From NCBI RefSeq assembly GCF_030409685.1, contig NZ_JAUFQJ010000002.1, forward strand, positions 248,001 through 312,000: DNA of 64,000 nucleotides, written 5' to 3'. This DNA is from Ferruginibacter paludis. GTDB lineage: Bacteria > Bacteroidota > Bacteroidia > Chitinophagales > Chitinophagaceae. The notes beneath the pieces are model-generated. The model searched no databases, was not told the DNA's origin, and worked only from the letters and a program-made list of their open reading frames with translations. Positions 46,301-57,100 of the stretch are shown piece by piece. How positions within the stretch are numbered: the first letter of the stretch is position 1; each line of letters opens with the position of its first letter. A program made the position numbers and the translations under genes.

Positions 46301-47017
46301 ACTGAATGGCTGAGTGAACTCTGCCGCCAGATCCGGTTAACAGACAGTACCCGCCCGATTGTAATGAATTTAAACTGGGATGAAAATGGCCGTGAGCGGT
46401 TTCACTATTACGAAGGGCAGGTGCCGGAAATAAATACTTATATGCTTACCGCTGTTGCGAAATACCCGGCTGGCTTAGCTGAACCCCTGGAACCTGGTAT
46501 GACCTGGGGTAAGGTAGCTCCTGAATTATGGCCTTTGCTGCCGGCAATCCGGCAATCCGGAACGTTACCTGCCTGGCAGGATTTGGAGAATACCAGGTAC
46601 ATCAGCCTGGATGGTTTACTGGATATGGAAGGCAGGAAAAAGCAATGGTACAATACCGTAGCCAGCACCTGGAACAACACGCCAGGCAAACCCTCACCCA
46701 TACCCGAAATAAGCATTTTAAAACCGGCCAAACTGGCCTTTGAAGGGAACGAATTGATTTACCAGGTAATTGTAAAATACAATCACCAATGGAAGCTGTA
46801 CCACAACAATGTACCGGGCCTTAGTTTTGAATGGAACCTGGTGCGCACCGATCAGTATGGCAATACCCTTTTTATAAAAAAAGCGGGGGAGGGGCCGTCG
46901 CTTGATTTTGTCATTCCCCGCGAACCGCAATATTACAAACTCACGCTGGAAGCCATCATGGGCGACCAGGTTAAAGTGCTTTCCACTACTCTAAATACGC
47001 CGTTGTATTACGAGTGA
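43325..47017 (+). CDS. GT2 polysaccharide synthase fused to two glycosidase-like modules
   Basis: 1230 residues from the ATG at 43325; an in-frame ATG at 43289 lies inside the upstream gene. Two N-terminal helices (about 20-40, 47-65) precede a cellulose/hyaluronan-synthase-like GT2 domain: D123, DPD at 171-173, ED at 261-262, and QQLKW (298-302), a K variant of QxxRW. About six more helices run to 540. Then come a GH26-like module (about 555-815) and a GH2-like barrel plus Ig-like domain (about 858-1230), probably periplasmic. The GH26-like part keeps E675 (FLTFGDE) but has ITGANV where the nucleophile is expected; the barrel has VGDD (968-971) in place of GNE. Both modules may therefore be inactive. 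Product and polymer are unknown. Confidence 0.85.
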   Translation: MINYKLTPIQSPSVKEKMALRLMILIGVVSVIFFLYTLLQPGNISYYPLYVLLIITMVYYCFKYLHEWYHYFSITSPVTPAAAKMYTVDILTTYCPGEPFDMLERTLTAIQNITYPHTAWCCDEADDPNVKQLCFRLGIQHVTRTDKTDAKAGNINNALQYATGDLCVVLDPDHIPAPEFLDQVVAYFDNPSIGFVQVVQAYYNQQQSLVAKGAAQQTYQFYGPMMMAMQSYGTVQAIGANCTFRRAALDSIGGHANGLAEDMHTAMQLHAKGWQSVYVPAIITRGLVPATMSSYYKQQLKWSRGTWELLLVTYPALFKQFTWRQKIHYFTLPFHYLLGFIFFINFLIPVISLFTGYIPLQMDVLNFLLASAPLFTMSILIRHYVQKWVAEDSDRGFHFIGGILQIGAWWVYSIGFIYTIFRKKVPYIPTPKNDHDPLPFLFSLPNIVIAIVSLAAIAYGIRFDYNPYTVFMVVLASMQVIFMVFIFFISGYTSETSAASDFAMKLRQHTWLIKKAHGFLRTYSLPLAMVLIVAFVFAYRQQQKLPDFLPPPPPGLQIFYKGFSLQSNAENNVASGNFFASLLTKQQTAIIAANVPWGAGEKNILDTSYLNQVYHHHALPLLVWQLWQKDSGIAVAQDSMVLQQITDGEYDEVITAFAKQLATLNKPVFLTFGDEAVRDKYPLFSATGNNPQLYIAAWQYVHQLVSKAGADKVVWVWTPKDVLSATAYFPGKGFTDWINIHITDSTGRPVTSFDQLYRPYHQQPVFNSGLPVMITGANVSNRYNLQWWNAAWQNVDTAFKEIKSVLADYPAHKEGTVHNAGDVTMQNTLWQNAPAASMPPDATYSKSRITTGVTKNHQLPGGIKCVEYNKGYYWFRNRHTLNLRTLQADVAAMKKVGINTVQRMMPGFYDNNLGKVLAENNIRLIPCFRIPATMAVMNDKKLLQKEKNNILNVIKNNLQNKNIIAWNVGDDVLSSLASQTFLPDYFFYRQRYTEWLSELCRQIRLTDSTRPIVMNLNWDENGRERFHYYEGQVPEINTYMLTAVAKYPAGLAEPLEPGMTWGKVAPELWPLLPAIRQSGTLPAWQDLENTRYISLDGLLDMEGRKKQWYNTVASTWNNTPGKPSPIPEISILKPAKLAFEGNELIYQVIVKYNHQWKLYHNNVPGLSFEWNLVRTDQYGNTLFIKKAGEGPSLDFVIPREPQYYKLTLEAIMGDQVKVLSTTLNTPLYYE

Positions 47018-47433
47018 TCCGTTAAAATCATTTTTAAAAAATAATTTTCCTTATTTAATAGGATTACAATTTATTTTAATTTACTTTAGATTTTCCCGCA
47101 CGTATATCCAATTCTATTGAGCCGCCAGCATCTCTAATTACCGTTAATTATTACCCGTTCCCTAAGTTACAATTCCATCGTTTTTACTTTGGCTAATATT
47201 TAATTCGTAAAATTTTATTCTTGTAAAGTACAGGTAAAACTGTGCCCGCCCTTTAATAACTATGCCCTATAAATCCAACATTTTAATTAAGCTGCATTTT
47301 AATTTAATCACCAAATTTTTTTACATGAAAAAAAATTACCTGTGCCGTATATCGATGCCTCCTTAATTATTTTCCAAATTTTCTACTCAATTCCAAAACA
47401 GACCTTCTAATTCTTTAAACTAAAACATTCATC
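47018..47433. other. Long 5' region of the repeat protein gene, no gene seen
   Basis: 416 bp of A+T-rich sequence between the synthase fusion and the next secreted protein. I see no ORF worth calling and no strong stem-loop. It probably holds the promoter of the downstream gene. Confidence 0.6.
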
Positions 47434-50400
47434 ATGAACCAATTTACCTTTTTAAAAAAATGGCAGCAAAAACGGCCGCTGTTCCGGCTTTTTAGCATGC
47501 TTTGTTTTATCACAACAATGTTTGCAAGCAGCCCGGCTTATTCGCAAATTCCGATTACAAATTCCTTTACACCCGCCAATTGCGGCAATGTTAATTGTAC
47601 GGCAAATGATGTAAGAGTGATTAGTGCATACTTATCCGGCCCGGATGGTGCACCTATTAATTGTTCATCGGCCCAACCTTTTCTGAATGCCCAATTGCAC
47701 CTTATAGTATTTTCTAATACCCAACGCAAAGGGGTTTCAATCAGCGGCAACTTTGATGTAAAAATAAATGGTGTAACCAGCACCGTTCTTTTTGCAAACT
47801 GCTTTACCAATATTACCCTGAATGACGGGGGTAACAATGACCTGGCGTTCTCCTTCCCACTGCCAGATGCAACTTGCGTAGATGTTTTTTCTCTCAATAA
47901 CCTGTTTGTGTCATGGGGTACCGGTAAAACTGATTTTTGTGACGGTAGTTCCAATGGACATTGTCCTGAAACACCTTCTAAATGCAGGTATACTCCTGAT
48001 GAGACAATACCTGTCACTGTTAAGTTAGAAGTTGATTTTATCTCCCTGCAGGGTGATTGCTCAGCTGGTGGAGATTCAAAGGCTTTTGACTTCACCCCTT
48101 CTATCGTTACTGACAAAAACATTCAATACCCCGTTACTTTTACATGGAACTTCGGTGATAATACACCAATTCAAACAACAACTGCATCCAGTTTGGCAAC
48201 AGTTGCTGCTGCTAAAATTTCTCATACTTATGCAGCAGAGGGTTTGTATACCATAACACTGGTTGGGTCCGATGCGTCACCTGACCCAAATACTGTTTTC
48301 AGTGTTACATCTACTCATACTGTGTTGGCTGTTTCATGTTGTACCTTGGTTGCACCGATAAGCGGGGGCGACCTGACCGGTTGTGAAGGCGAAACAATAA
48401 CAGCTACCGCAACAGGTGGACCAGGTGAAACAATTAACTGGTTTGATGCGGATGGTAACGGAGTTGCTGTTCCTTCACTGAGTTCAGTAGGCTCTGTTAC
48501 CTATTATGCAGAAGCATCCACGTCTACGTGCGTTAGCCCCACCAGAACACCAGTAAAATTGACCATTACAGCAAAAACTGTTACTACATTTAATGCAATT
48601 GATCCAATATGCAGTGGAGGAACTATCACACTGCCAACTTCTTCAAAAGAAGGAATTCCCGGAACCTGGAGTCCTGCGGTTGACAATACCGCTACAACAG
48701 AGTACACATTTACACCAGCTGACGGACAGTGTGCCACTACCGCAAAATTGACTGTTACTGTAAATGCCAAGACTACCCCAACATTTGACGCCGTTGGTCC
48801 AGTCTGCAGTGGAGGAACCATTACTTTGCCAGCAACTTCAAAAGAAGGAATTCCTGGTACATGGAGTCCTGCGGTTGACAATACAACCACTAAAGAGTAC
48901 ACATTTACACCAGCTGACGGACAGTGTGCCACTACCGCAAAACTGACCGTTACTGTGAATGCTAAGACTACTCCAACATTTGACGCCATTGGCCCAATCT
49001 GTAGTGGAGGAACCATTACCTTGCCAGCAACTTCCAAGGAAGGAATCCCGGGCACATGGAGTCCTGTGGTTGACAATACAACCACTAAAGAGTACACATT
49101 TACACCGGCTGACGGTCAGTGTGCAACTACAGCAACACTGACTGTTGTTGTGAATCCATTGCCACCATGCTCCATCACAGGCCCGGCTGCTGTAACGCTT
49201 GGCGCCAATGCATCTTTTAGCGGTCCGGTTGGATCTTATTCATACCAGTGGGCCATTACCTCCAATACAAGCGGTGCTTCATTTGTAAACGGAAGTACAG
49301 GATCTCCAGTTGTTGTAACAACAGCTACAGTAGGTTCGTATATTTTATCTTTAACGGTTACAAATACCAGTACCAATTGTGTAGCTCAATCTTGTTCCAA
49401 AACAATTACTGTTGGCCCGGGTAATCCCGTTTACACAGTTACTCAAGGTTTTTATGGTAACGTTGGGGGTAAAATATGCATTGGTGGCACTACTTATATA
49501 GCTGGTACCAATAAAGCTAATGTTCCATCTTTAATAGCAGCCAGCCTTGTAAGAATGGGTGGATCATTAAAGCTCGGTATAGTTGCCAATAGCCGAACTT
49601 TTACAATAAACAATACAAGTGCAGAAATTAGTAATTTAATTACTTACATGCCTGCCGGACAAACAGCTGCAATCATTACATCCAATTCGACTCCACTCAC
49701 CAACAACAATACAAATATTTTATCACCCGGTGCAAGTCAAAATCTTCCTAAAATATATAATAAGAAGATTTCAAGTGTGTTGTTAGGTCAGACAATTACG
49801 TTGGCACTCAATATAAACAGTAGTGTTAATAATCCTTTGGGAAGTTTGGTGTTAAAACCAAATAAGTATTTAACTACTCAGCTGATGGATCCTAATACTT
49901 GTTCTGCACCAAAGCCACTTGCATGTACTCCAACTAATAATGCAATAAGCAGCCTGCAGCTCACTGCGACTTCTGCTATGGCTACCTGGATGTCATCCGG
50001 TAAAACAGTGAATGATTTACTAGCTCTTGCCAGTAATATGTTAGGCGGGGGCACCAATGCATCAATGCCTGCATTAATTCCTGCGAATGTAACGTTGACT
50101 GATGTTAATAATGCAATTGATGTCATCAACAGGTCGTTTGACGGTGGAAGATTCTACCTTGGTTATTATGATAATGCTAAATCTTGTGGTTCATCATTGG
50201 CAAGGTCTGCCAGTGTGATAACTGCGGCAGAAGAAAGACAGGCGGTTACAGCGCTTACAGCAACAGCCTATCCAAATCCATTTACCGACAGGGTGAAATT
50301 CTCCATTGTTTCTCCCGTATCCGGTAAAGCAACACTGGATGTGTACAACATGATGGGTCAGAAAGTGAAAACTGTTTTTGCCGGTTACCTGTTTGCCAAC

Positions 50401-50511
50401 AGAACCCAGGTAGTAGATTACAACATACCTTCTTCCAACAAAGGTGCGTTGATCTATACCCTGCGGGTAGGTGATAAACAAGTGAACGGAAAAATAGTGC
50501 AGATCAAATAA
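47434..50511 (+). CDS. Large PKD/Ig-repeat secreted protein with type A T9SS sorting domain
   Basis: 1025 residues with a long signal peptide ending near SPAYSQ (38). A unique N-terminal domain is followed by a PKD module (about 225-290, FTWNFGDNTP), an Ig-like segment, three near-identical 65-residue repeats (about 385-580, each with SGGTITLP and TSKEGIPGTWSP), another PKD/Ig module (about 585-665), an unidentified domain and a type A sorting domain (YPNPFTDRVKFSI ... GKIVQIK). The repeats look like recent tandem duplications. It should be a surface adhesin or matrix protein. A terminator follows 24 bp after the stop. Confidence 0.9.
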   Translation: MNQFTFLKKWQQKRPLFRLFSMLCFITTMFASSPAYSQIPITNSFTPANCGNVNCTANDVRVISAYLSGPDGAPINCSSAQPFLNAQLHLIVFSNTQRKGVSISGNFDVKINGVTSTVLFANCFTNITLNDGGNNDLAFSFPLPDATCVDVFSLNNLFVSWGTGKTDFCDGSSNGHCPETPSKCRYTPDETIPVTVKLEVDFISLQGDCSAGGDSKAFDFTPSIVTDKNIQYPVTFTWNFGDNTPIQTTTASSLATVAAAKISHTYAAEGLYTITLVGSDASPDPNTVFSVTSTHTVLAVSCCTLVAPISGGDLTGCEGETITATATGGPGETINWFDADGNGVAVPSLSSVGSVTYYAEASTSTCVSPTRTPVKLTITAKTVTTFNAIDPICSGGTITLPTSSKEGIPGTWSPAVDNTATTEYTFTPADGQCATTAKLTVTVNAKTTPTFDAVGPVCSGGTITLPATSKEGIPGTWSPAVDNTTTKEYTFTPADGQCATTAKLTVTVNAKTTPTFDAIGPICSGGTITLPATSKEGIPGTWSPVVDNTTTKEYTFTPADGQCATTATLTVVVNPLPPCSITGPAAVTLGANASFSGPVGSYSYQWAITSNTSGASFVNGSTGSPVVVTTATVGSYILSLTVTNTSTNCVAQSCSKTITVGPGNPVYTVTQGFYGNVGGKICIGGTTYIAGTNKANVPSLIAASLVRMGGSLKLGIVANSRTFTINNTSAEISNLITYMPAGQTAAIITSNSTPLTNNNTNILSPGASQNLPKIYNKKISSVLLGQTITLALNINSSVNNPLGSLVLKPNKYLTTQLMDPNTCSAPKPLACTPTNNAISSLQLTATSAMATWMSSGKTVNDLLALASNMLGGGTNASMPALIPANVTLTDVNNAIDVINRSFDGGRFYLGYYDNAKSCGSSLARSASVITAAEERQAVTALTATAYPNPFTDRVKFSIVSPVSGKATLDVYNMMGQKVKTVFAGYLFANRTQVVDYNIPSSNKGALIYTLRVGDKQVNGKIVQIK
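48586..49170 (+). repeat. Three tandem 195-bp in-frame repeats
   Basis: Unit starts at 48586, 48781 and 48976 (exact 195-bp period, 65 codons). The second and third units are the closest in sequence. They keep the reading frame, so copy number can change without breaking the protein. Confidence 0.9.
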
Positions 50512-50535
50512 AGGGGATTGATCGCAAAATATACA

Positions 50536-50564
50536 GGGCTGCTCAAACGGGCAGCCCTTTTTTT
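50536..50564 (+). terminator. Terminator of the 1025-residue protein gene
   Basis: GGGCTGC / GCAGCCC stem with an 8-base loop and a run of seven T, 24 bp past the stop codon. Confidence 0.9.
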
Positions 50565-51146
50565 ATATACCATCGTATTAATTTAAATGCGGGACAATGG
50601 CGCCCCTTGTATAATAACCATAAAGCAAACGGCAGAAAATAAGGCCAGCTTTATTTAAGATCTTATTCGTATGTCCTTTTGGATTGCTTCGTACCAGCAG
50701 CGTCAATTACCGAAGGTGTCCCGAAGCATTCCCGAAGCAAGTCCGGAGAAGGTACTCTGCTATATCCGGGCAAAATATTTTGTACCATTGATCTTTCTGC
50801 ACATGACGGGGCACAAATTGTTAGCCGGAAAAAACATCTCCGTGGCCAAAGGAAGCATTTCGTCGAAAAAGCCTGCTGGCGGGGCATGAATCAGGTACAT
50901 TTTTTTGGAAACCTCAAATTTTTGTTATTTCTTTACCTCTGAATTCCCATTGATCCGCTAATCCTCCTGAACAATTATCTTTTAATTTCCTTCTTATCCC
51001 TTCAAAAATCAGCCTTCCGTTGATCCGTAGTTTATTGCGGCCGACTTTTTTTATTATCCAGTAGCACCGTGCTAAACCCTAAAAAAGCAAACGCTTACCC
51101 TATAATAAAATTAATAATTCGGCTTTACCACCTCTAAACTAATGGT
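50565..51146. other. Intergenic region between two giant cargo genes
   Basis: 582 bp. Frames of 72-87 codons on both strands (50663-50942) overlap each other, lack recognisable domains or export signals, and are not called. The stretch 50690-50890 is richer in G+C than the rest and could be a decayed gene or a structured leader; I cannot decide. Confidence 0.5.
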
Positions 51147-54100
51147 ATGAAAATAAGTTTACGCTCCACTGAGAATTTTAATGGCAGATCAGTTAATTTA
51201 TCTAATCAAAAATCATTGATTAGTAATTTTTGTTTTCCTGCAAAACTGCTCAAGCATTTATTTTTATTGATTTCGTTATCGGTGGTTGCTTTTTGGGCAA
51301 ATGCTGGAACTATAACCAGTACCACAGCCGGAGGTAATTGGAATACAGGCGGTACCTGGGTTGGTGGAGTGGTTCCAACTACCACAGATAACGTGATAAT
51401 CAATGGCCCAGTAACAGTTAACAGCGGAAGTACAATAACCTGTTTCGATTTACAAATAAATAATGGAATAACATTCACTTTAGGTAATAAGAATTTTACA
51501 GTTAACGGAACTGTAACGATACAAGGGAATGGATTTATAAATTTGAGTGGGCAATCACTAATTTACGGAACAACAAAAGTATTAATTTATACAGGAACTA
51601 CTGCAAAGGTAGTTGGTGGGGAATGGCCATCAGCTTCAGGTCCAACCAGTGTCTTTATTAATAATTCAGTTGCTGTTACTTCAACAGCTACACGAACGAT
51701 AACTAATCTTACAATTGGAAACACCACTGCTAATAGTATTTTTAATGATGGGGGATTTCAATTAACGGCTACGGGAACGTTTACGCTTACATCTGGTATT
51801 TTTAATATCGGAATAAATGGAGTTGGAGGTGGTACTAATTATCCAAATTTCGGGATAAATAATATTGCGAACGGGACCACAGTTAATTACAATTCTAACC
51901 AAGCTCAAATCATAAAAGGAGTTAACTATGCTAATCTTAGTAATAGTGGGAATGGTAACAGAACTCTTGCTAATTCACCAACAATAGGAATTAGTGGAAC
52001 ATTTACTCCTGGCGTTGGAACATATACAATCGGAACCAGTACAGTCAGTTTTAATGGAACTACTGCCCAAGCTATTCCCTCTTTTACTTTCAATAATCTT
52101 ACTGTTGACAACATAGCTGGAATATCATCATTAGGTGGAAACATTACCATAAATCAATCGCTTGCTCTTACGAACGGAGTGCTGACAACCGGGGGAAATA
52201 AAGTTATTATCCCCAATGGAGGGTCAGCTTCAAGAACCAATGGCTGGATAAATGGAAATCTTCAACAATTTATTGCATCTGCCAGTGCCGTTATATTGCA
52301 TGTTGGCGATGCGGTGAGCTATAGCCCGGTTGCAGTCAATTATACAACAATTGGTTTTACCGCCGGCTTTTTAAATGTAAAAGCTACAGCAGGCCTGCAT
52401 CCTCAAATTGCCTCGTCAGGGTTAAACAGTGCAAAAGCCGTTAACCGTTATTGGACACTTACTTCTGGCGGCGTAGGTGGTACTTATGATGCTACCTTTG
52501 GATTTGTCGCAGGCGATATATTGGGCGGTGCCAATACGGTAAATTTTGTAGTTCGGGAATATGTTCCAGGTTGGGCGACCACCGTAACCGGTATAAAAAC
52601 CACCACCAGCACGCAAGCGACTGGATTAAGCGGTTATGGTGATTTTTCTATTGGTGAAATTTCCGGTGTACCAACAGTTTCAACGCAGCCGACCAATGTG
52701 GCTGTTTGTTTGGGCAATAATATTTCCATTACCAGTGCAAGTACGTCGACTCCAACACCAACAGTTTCATGGGAGCGGTTCGACGGTTCCTCCTGGGTGC
52801 CAGTAAATGGCGCAACAGATGGTGGCAAGTACACAAATTTTACTACCAGTACTTTAACCATTACCGCTCCTGATATGTCTATGAGCGGATATCAATACAG
52901 GTCTACTTATTCCAACATAAATGGCTCAGTTACGTCGGGTGCAGCAACACTTACTGTTACCCAGGCGCCAACAATTACTTTGTTGGATTATGCTACATCC
53001 CCGTTTGCGAATACAACTGGTACCTCTCAAGCTGTTACCCTTACAGGTACCAATGCATACACAGGTGGTACTTATAGTTCTGATGCAGGTCTTACAATCA
53101 ACTCTGCAACGGGTGCCATAACACCTAATACCAGTACTTTAGGGCTGCACACAGTTACCTATACCATCTCAGCGGCGGGAGGTTGCGGCCAGATTACGGC
53201 TACTACACAGGTAAGCATTACCGCAGCGCCTACTGCGAACATTACTTACACCCAGTACGCTTTTTGTATTACAGACAACACAACTTATCCGGCTACCTTA
53301 ACTGGTACTGGTAATTACAATAATGGAGGCGCAGGTTTTTATTCTGTAAGCCCCGCGTCCGGATTGTTGATTAATTCTTCGACCGGAGCAATTACTCCCA
53401 ATGGAATCGCAGGAACATATACGATCACATATCATATTCCGGCTACTACTTCGCCTAGCTTCCCTGCATCAACAACGGATGTAAATGTGATCATTACGCC
53501 AACCCCAACCGCTACTATTTCTTATGCTGGGGGTACGTTTTGTTCTACTGACCAGGCCGCCAAGCCCGTCACTTTTAGCGGAACCACCGGTGGCGTATAT
53601 TCTTCTGATGCCGGATTAATCATAGATGCTGCAACGGGCGACATTACGCCTGGCGGAAGTACCACCGGATCGCATACCATCACCTATACAATCGCTGCGG
53701 CCGGTGGGTGCTCCGTAGTAACAGCTACGGCAAATATTACTATTGTGGCAAGTCCCGCAATAACATTTACATATAACAATGGCAATCCACTGTGTCTCGC
53801 AAAAACGCCTACACTTCCAACGGTTACACCTGCTACCAGCGGTACCTATTCTTATACTGGAACGGGGCTAACATTAAATACAGCTACAGGTGAAATTACA
53901 CCCTCTACCAGTTTACCCGGCCAATACGATGTTACATTAAAGATATCCCTGGGTGCTCCTTGCGGTGATATCGAAATCACTAAAACGGTAACGATAAGCG
54001 AAACTCCTACCGGTGATATCACTTACGCACTTCAGCCTTATTGTACTTCGGATCCTGTAAAGCCAGTGGGATTTGTTAATCCTACCGGTCTTTTCACCGG

Positions 54101-57100
54101 GGGTACTTTTTCGTCCACCGCCGGCCTTTCAATTAATTCATCAACGGGTACCATAACACCGGGTACATCAACGCCTAACACTTATACAGTTACTTATAAT
54201 GCACCAAACGCATGCCCTGTTTCAGCTACGACTCCCGTCGAAGTGGACGGTTCTCCGACTGCTACAATCAGTTACGCAGGAGCACCTTTCTGTCAAACCG
54301 ACGGCTCTTCACAACATGTTACATTAAACGGAACCGGAACATTTACGGGTGGCAACTATTCTGCACCAGCGGGATTAAGTATCAATGCGGCCAATGGCGA
54401 CATTACACCAAGCACCAGTACGGCAGGCACTTATGTAGTAACATATACCATTACGCCTGCATCGGCCAATTGTGCCCCCATTACCACCACAACTTCTGTA
54501 ACTATTACACCAGCGGTAGGCGTGCCAACTGCAATAACAATCAGCAGCGGCGCAGATCCGGTGTGCCAGTTAGCAAACGGAACTACCACTACAACTTATG
54601 CCACAACGGTAACCAATGGAACCGGATTTAACTGGTCATTAAGCAACGCGGCAGCAGGTTCAATCAATGCTACTACTGGCGTTATGACATGGGCGAACGG
54701 GTTTTCAGGTACTGTCGACATCCAGGTAACCGCAACAGGTTGTAACGGTACTTCGGCAATGGTTACCAGGACGGTAACTGTTAACGCTAACAACACCGTA
54801 AGTGCCGCATCTTCTACGCCAACACTGTGTATCAATACAGCATTAACCGATATTACACATACCACAACGGGCGCCACTGGTATTGGTGTTGCAACAGGCT
54901 TACCAGCAGGCGTAACAGCATCATGGTCAGCCAATACCATCACTATTTCAGGAACACCAACTGCATCAGGAACATTTAACTATACAGTACCATTAACCGG
55001 AGGCTGTAGTGTTGTAAGTGCTACAGGAACTATTATAGTTTCTCCAAACAATACCGTTAGTGCTGCTTCATCAACGCCAACATTGTGCGTAAATACGGCC
55101 TTAACAAATATTACACATACTACTACTGGAGCAACAGGTATAGGTTCAGCAACAGGTTTACCGGCAGGGGTTTCAGCAGCCTGGGCAGCTAATACCATTT
55201 CCATTTCCGGTACCCCAACTGCAACAGGCACATTTAACTACACCATTCCGTTAACAGGGGGTTGCAGCACTGTAAACGCCACCGGAACAATTACGGTTAA
55301 TCCAAACAATACGGTTAGCGTTGCTTCATCAACCCCAACCTTGTGTATCAATACTGCTTTAACTCCAATTACCCATACAACAACGGGTGCAACAGGTATT
55401 GGTGTGGCATCGGGGCTACCGGGTGGTGTAACAGCAGTGTGGTCATCCAATACAATCACTATTTCTGGAACACCTACAGTTGCCGGCACCTTCAATTATT
55501 CCATTCCCTTAATCGGGGGGTGTAGTGCTATCAGCGCTACGGGAACAATAGTTGTCAATGCCGCATCGGTTGGAGGTACCTTAACACCTGCTACGCCAAC
55601 GACTGTTTGTATCGGTGCTAATACCGGTACGATTGCCTTATCTCCAGGAACGTATACCGGAACGGTATTAGACTGGGAGCAATCTGTAAATGGTGGAAGT
55701 ACATGGACCAATATTGGAAATAACGGCAATACAAGCCTGGGTTATACAAATCTTACACAGACAACTTTATACAGGGTACAGGTAAAAAGCAACGTTTGTA
55801 CATTAGCTTATTCAAGCTTAGCACAAATTGTAGTTAACCCGGTATTTAACCCTACTATTAGTACAAACCCGCTTTCAGCGATTACTTGTGTTGGAATACC
55901 GGTCATACTAACGGCATCTGGATATACCAGCAGCGGACTGGTAATTACCGGTGGCGACTTTGGCCAGTCGAATCCTCCCGGCTGGAGTGGCTATGCTGCC
56001 GGAAGCAGTAATGGAGAAGCTAATAACGGATGGGGGTTTGCGGCGAATTCCAACACCTGGAATGGCCAAGTCTATAATTCTGACGGTAAATTTGCGATCA
56101 TTGCCGGTACAGGAGTGCCGGGTACCAGCAATTTGGTTACGCCTGTTTTTAGCCTGGTTGGCCTTTCAGCTGCTTACCTTGCATTGAACCAGGCTTACAA
56201 TCTCTCTGCTGGTGCTATAGCAAAAATTGAAGTATCCAAGGATGGTGGTGCGACTTATACAACCATTCAGACCTATACTGGATCTGGCCCGGCGCCAGGT
56301 GTAATTTACGGCCCTACAAATGGGTTCCATGCAACAGATTATTTTAACCTGAATGCTTATCTTGGGCAAACCAATATGAGAATAAGGTTTGCCTACACTG
56401 GTGTGGCAGGTAGCGACTGGGCAGTGGATAATGTTGTAGTTACCAACAGTACGAGCAATCCTACCGGTGTAGGAGTATTTAATACAATTAATTACAGCTG
56501 GTCACCGGCTACTAATTTGTCAGCAACAAATACCCAATCAGTAACGTTTACACCTCCGACAGATGGGACTTTTACCTATTCGGTGACCGCATCTACAAGC
56601 GGCTGTACACCTTCTACACCTGTTCCGGTTACAATAACAGTAAACCCTCTGGCCCAGGGATCATTGACAGCCAACGGCCCTTTCTGCGGAACGGGCGCAG
56701 GAAAACTCACCTTTACGGCAACTGCAGGCACGGGACCATTTACTGTAGTTTACAATGATGGGGTAGCTAACCGCACAGTAAACAATGTTGTAAGCGGTAC
56801 TCCGTTTAACGTATTTACTACACCGGTGGTGTTAACTACCACCTATACACTTGTATCTGTTACTGATACCAAAACTTGTAGTCGCACGACAGGCTTTACC
56901 GGGCCAACAGCTACAATTATCATTAATCCTGTTCCAACCGTAACGGTTAATGCAAGTACGGTGTGCGGTGGTGCGCCATCAACAATCACCGCAGTTCCTG
57001 GCATAGCCGGTACCTATAGCTATACCTGGACAGTACCCCTTACGGCCACCAATCCCGGCAATGTAGCCACATTTACGTCACTGGTAACCGGCAACTACAG

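Noticed and set aside
48504..49097. Minus-strand frame of 197 codons
   Set aside because: It arises because the 195-bp repeat is free of stops on the other strand; low-complexity product.
50663..50942. Overlapping short frames on both strands in the gap before the giant gene
   Set aside because: No export signal, domain or convincing start; overlapping frames cannot be told apart.
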